Positions 4,348-6,203 of a DNA stretch of 6,203 bases are shown one piece after another; position 1 is the first letter of the stretch; each line of letters starts with the position of its first letter. The stretch is from positions 1 to 6,203 of the forward strand of contig JAPPMR010000814.1 in NCBI GenBank assembly GCA_028818995.1. The letters are read 5' to 3'. The translations under genes were made by a program, and so were the position numbers. Below the pieces are notes generated by a model. The model was not told the DNA's origin and did no database searches. It worked only from the letters and a program-made list of their open reading frames with translations. This DNA is from Candidatus Poribacteria bacterium (GTDB lineage: Bacteria > Poribacteria > WGA-4E > WGA-3G).

Positions 4348-5865
4348 ATTTTTGAATGGAAAAGCGGTGCTAAAAGCATCGCTATAAGAAATAATAGTTA
4401 CGGTGTGCATTCGTATTCGTTTGTCCTCTTCGTTCTGACATTCGGTCTTCTCAGTGTATTTCAAGTGCCAAACAGTTTTGCAGACTCCCATAAATCTGCT
4501 GATAAAGAAATTGCTCTATGGGGTGGTACGTTAAGTCGTAACATGGTTTCGGATGAGAAAAACATTCCAGCAAAATGGAATCTGGAAACAGGTGAAAATA
4601 TCAAATGGGTAGCAGAACTCGGTTCACAAAGTTACGCGGGTCCCCTCATCAGCGGCGGCAAAATTTTTGTTGGAACGAATAACGATGCCCTGAAAAATCC
4701 GAAATTGACGGGTGACCGTGGGAATCTGATGGCGTTTCGCGAGTCCGATGGCGAATTCCTGTGGCAAATTACACATACAAAACTCCTTTCAGGACGCGTT
4801 AACGACTGGCCTCTGCAGGGAATCTGTTCAACTCCTTATGTTGAGGGCGATAGGCTCTACTACATCTCTAACCGTTGTGAGGTCGTCTGTGTTGATACGG
4901 AAGGCTTTCTGGATGGCGAAAATGACGGTCCCTTTAAAGATGAAACCGAGACGAGCGAAATTGACGGGGACATTATCTGGATTTACGATATGATGGACGA
5001 GTTGGATGTGTTTCCACATAACCTCGCGACCTGTTCTCCGCTTGCTGTCGGGGACTTGCTTTTCTTGGAAACAAGCAACGGTGTTGATGAAACACATATC
5101 CATATCCCTGTTCCCGATGCCCCAAGTTTTATCGCATTGAATAAAAACACAGGTGAACTTGTGTGGGAAGATGCCTCCCCTGGAGAAAATATACTACACG
5201 GACAGTGGTCAAATCCAGCTTACGGTGTTATCAAAGGTGTACCACAGGTTATCATTCCCGGCGGTGATGGTTGGGTCTACTCGTTTGAACCGGAAACCGG
5301 CAAGATAATCTGGAAGTTTGACTGCAACCCGAAAGATTCTGAATGGGAACTCGGTGGACGTGGCACACGGAACAACATCATTTCCACACCAGTCGTTCAT
5401 GACGACAAAGTTTATCTTGCTGTTGGACAAGACCCAGAGCATGGTGAAGGCGTTGGACACCTCTGGTGCATTGACGCTTCACAAAAAGGTGATACGACCT
5501 CAACCGCTGCAGTATGGCACTTTGGAGATGAACAGTTCAATCGCACAATGTCAACCGTTGCTATTCATGATGGACTTCTCTATATCTCTGATTTAAGCGG
5601 ATTCCTCTACTGCTTGGATGTAAACACTGGCGATCTGTTCTGGACGCATGATACCTTCGCTGCAATATGGGGTTCGCCTTACGTTGTTGATGGTAAGGTC
5701 TATCTTGGCGATGAAGATGGTGATGTTGTCATCTTAAAAACAGGCAAAACGAAAGTGGTACTTGATGAATTCAATATGGGAAGTTCAGTTTATACCACAC
5801 CCTTGGCAAAGGATGGTGTGCTTTACATCGTAACCCGAAATCGATTGATAGCAATTTCTGAATAG
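4345..5865 (+). CDS. Exported PQQ-like beta-propeller repeat protein (propeller B)
   Basis: 506 residues. A long N-region (1-23) precedes a hydrophobic core (about 24-40) and a signal peptidase site at SFA (44-46) before DSHK. The start at 4345 follows the lipoprotein stop by 3 nt. Mature blades carry the tryptophan-docking pattern: MAFRESDGEFLW (129-140), ALNKNTGELVW (264-274), SFEPETGKIIW (313-323), CIDASQKGDTTSTAAVW (375-391) and CLDVNTGDLFW (423-433), closing with VYLGDEDGDVVIL (452-464). The stretch WIYDMMDELDVFPHNLATCS (212-231), then SNGVDETHI (244-252) and HGQWSNPAYG (285-294), is a conserved signature of a large PQQ-binding-like family in Planctomycetes, Verrucomicrobia and related groups, as I recall. 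The CIDAs/t-x-x-GD blade with its short insertion is shared with propeller A, so the two are related but well diverged. The role is unknown; no dehydrogenase active site is evident. It is a likely partner of the preceding lipoprotein. Confidence 0.9.
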   Translation: MIFEWKSGAKSIAIRNNSYGVHSYSFVLFVLTFGLLSVFQVPNSFADSHKSADKEIALWGGTLSRNMVSDEKNIPAKWNLETGENIKWVAELGSQSYAGPLISGGKIFVGTNNDALKNPKLTGDRGNLMAFRESDGEFLWQITHTKLLSGRVNDWPLQGICSTPYVEGDRLYYISNRCEVVCVDTEGFLDGENDGPFKDETETSEIDGDIIWIYDMMDELDVFPHNLATCSPLAVGDLLFLETSNGVDETHIHIPVPDAPSFIALNKNTGELVWEDASPGENILHGQWSNPAYGVIKGVPQVIIPGGDGWVYSFEPETGKIIWKFDCNPKDSEWELGGRGTRNNIISTPVVHDDKVYLAVGQDPEHGEGVGHLWCIDASQKGDTTSTAAVWHFGDEQFNRTMSTVAIHDGLLYISDLSGFLYCLDVNTGDLFWTHDTFAAIWGSPYVVDGKVYLGDEDGDVVILKTGKTKVVLDEFNMGSSVYTTPLAKDGVLYIVTRNRLIAISE

Positions 5866-5914
5866 AGGTTCTAAAGTCAACGATTCATTTGGAATCTATT
5901 TCATGTCCCAAAGT

Positions 5915-5919
5915 AAGGG
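5915..5919 (+). promoter_or_regulatory. Shine-Dalgarno site of the 3'-truncated gene
   Basis: AAGGG ends 8 nt before the ATG at 5928. It supports that ATG over the out-of-frame ATG at 5903 and shows that a real gene begins here although only its first 276 bases are in the window. Confidence 0.7.
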
Positions 5920-5927
5920 ATACTTAC

Positions 5928-6203
5928 ATGGCATATAGCAACTTTACTTTACCATCTGTGCGGGCAGCATTTGAACTTGAAGAGGTTGATACCGCTGGCC
6001 TTTTTTCTGATACAGAACCAGTCGCTCCCGGCGAGTTACTTACATCCTTGTTAGCTCGAAACATACCATTAGCGACCGCAATTGGAACTGAGAAGGCAAA
6101 GTCTGAACTGATTGTTGCCCATGTTCTTGTCGAACTCCGTGAGCAGTTAGACCATAGTATTAGTCTTTTTTCTGGGATAGACTTCAGCGTTGATGATGAG
6201 AGC
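5928..6203 (+). CDS. N-terminus of a cyanobacterial-type conserved hypothetical protein, possibly PD-(D/E)XK nuclease-like (cut by window end)
   Basis: The frame from ATG 5928 is open for 92 codons to the last base, with an AAGGG ribosome site 8 nt upstream. It begins MAYSNFTLPSVRAAFELEEV. Further marks are GLFSD (24-28), PVAPGELLTSLLARNIPLA (31-49), AIGTEKAKSELIVAHVLVEL (51-70) and the end SLFSGIDFSVD (79-89). It is cytosolic in character, with no signal peptide. I recall this layout (start, TEKARSE, then a SLFSG-x-DF-x-VD stretch) from a family of about 200 residues common in filamentous cyanobacteria. Its following part carries a G-x-CDF and an I-V-E-A-K-N-E motif resembling a PD-(D/E)XK nuclease core. 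Those residues would lie beyond the window, so the nuclease idea is untested here. It is separated from propeller B by 62 bp and differs from it in every respect, so it is probably an independent gene. Confidence 0.7.
   Translation, partial: MAYSNFTLPSVRAAFELEEVDTAGLFSDTEPVAPGELLTSLLARNIPLATAIGTEKAKSELIVAHVLVELREQLDHSISLFSGIDFSVDDES

Noticed and set aside
4345..5865. Calling propeller B an outer-membrane assembly factor BamB
   Set aside because: It shares the fold type but lacks a lipobox, is longer than BamB, and the neighbours are unlike the usual bamB neighbourhood.

Overview
The window reads as bacterial accessory chromosome of moderate-to-low GC. It is rich in exported beta-rich proteins: two LamG-like jellyroll proteins, two eight-bladed-type PQQ-like beta-propellers and one lipoprotein. 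All intact genes lie on the + strand. The exported LamG proteins with a shared C-terminal tail (L-x-V-E-x3-K-L-x3-W-G-x-L-K), the WPSWRGPN-type propellers and the interspersed hairpin repeats together look most like Candidatus Poribacteria or a similar sponge/marine-associated lineage of the PVC neighbourhood. That assignment is from memory of family patterns, not from a search, and is only moderately secure.

Layout: 1-639 is the 3' part of a LamG-like gene whose start lies before the window. 640-1090 is a 451-bp intergenic region. It holds a 117-bp element bounded by perfect 14-bp inverted repeats with two internal hairpins (761-877), a separate REP-like palindrome (916-942), and a promoter with a palindrome lying over its -10 box (1002-1048). 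1091-1933 is a complete second LamG-like protein, a paralogue of the first. 1934-2050 contains an 8-bp dyad and a tandem duplicated CACATAAT, probably the control region of the next operon.

2051-5865 is a tightly packed three-gene operon: propeller A, then a lipoprotein with an Ig-like and a jellyroll domain starting at TAATG overlap, then propeller B starting 3 nt after the lipoprotein stop. All three products carry export signals. The most attractive idea is that they form one cell-envelope assembly, because as I recall the lipoprotein's Ig-like/jellyroll region is found fused to a PQQ-like propeller in other bacteria. Neither propeller shows evidence of being a real quinoprotein enzyme.

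5928-6203 is the start of another gene, running off the end of the window. Its 92 residues resemble a short hypothetical family common in filamentous cyanobacteria that I remember as carrying a PD-(D/E)XK nuclease-like core further downstream; that core is outside this window.

No tRNA, rRNA, CRISPR array, transposase or convincing Rho-independent terminator was found. The items most worth a second look are the 117-bp inverted-repeat element, the operator-like palindrome before the second LamG gene, the TTG-versus-ATG start of propeller A, and the coupled propeller/lipoprotein/propeller operon.
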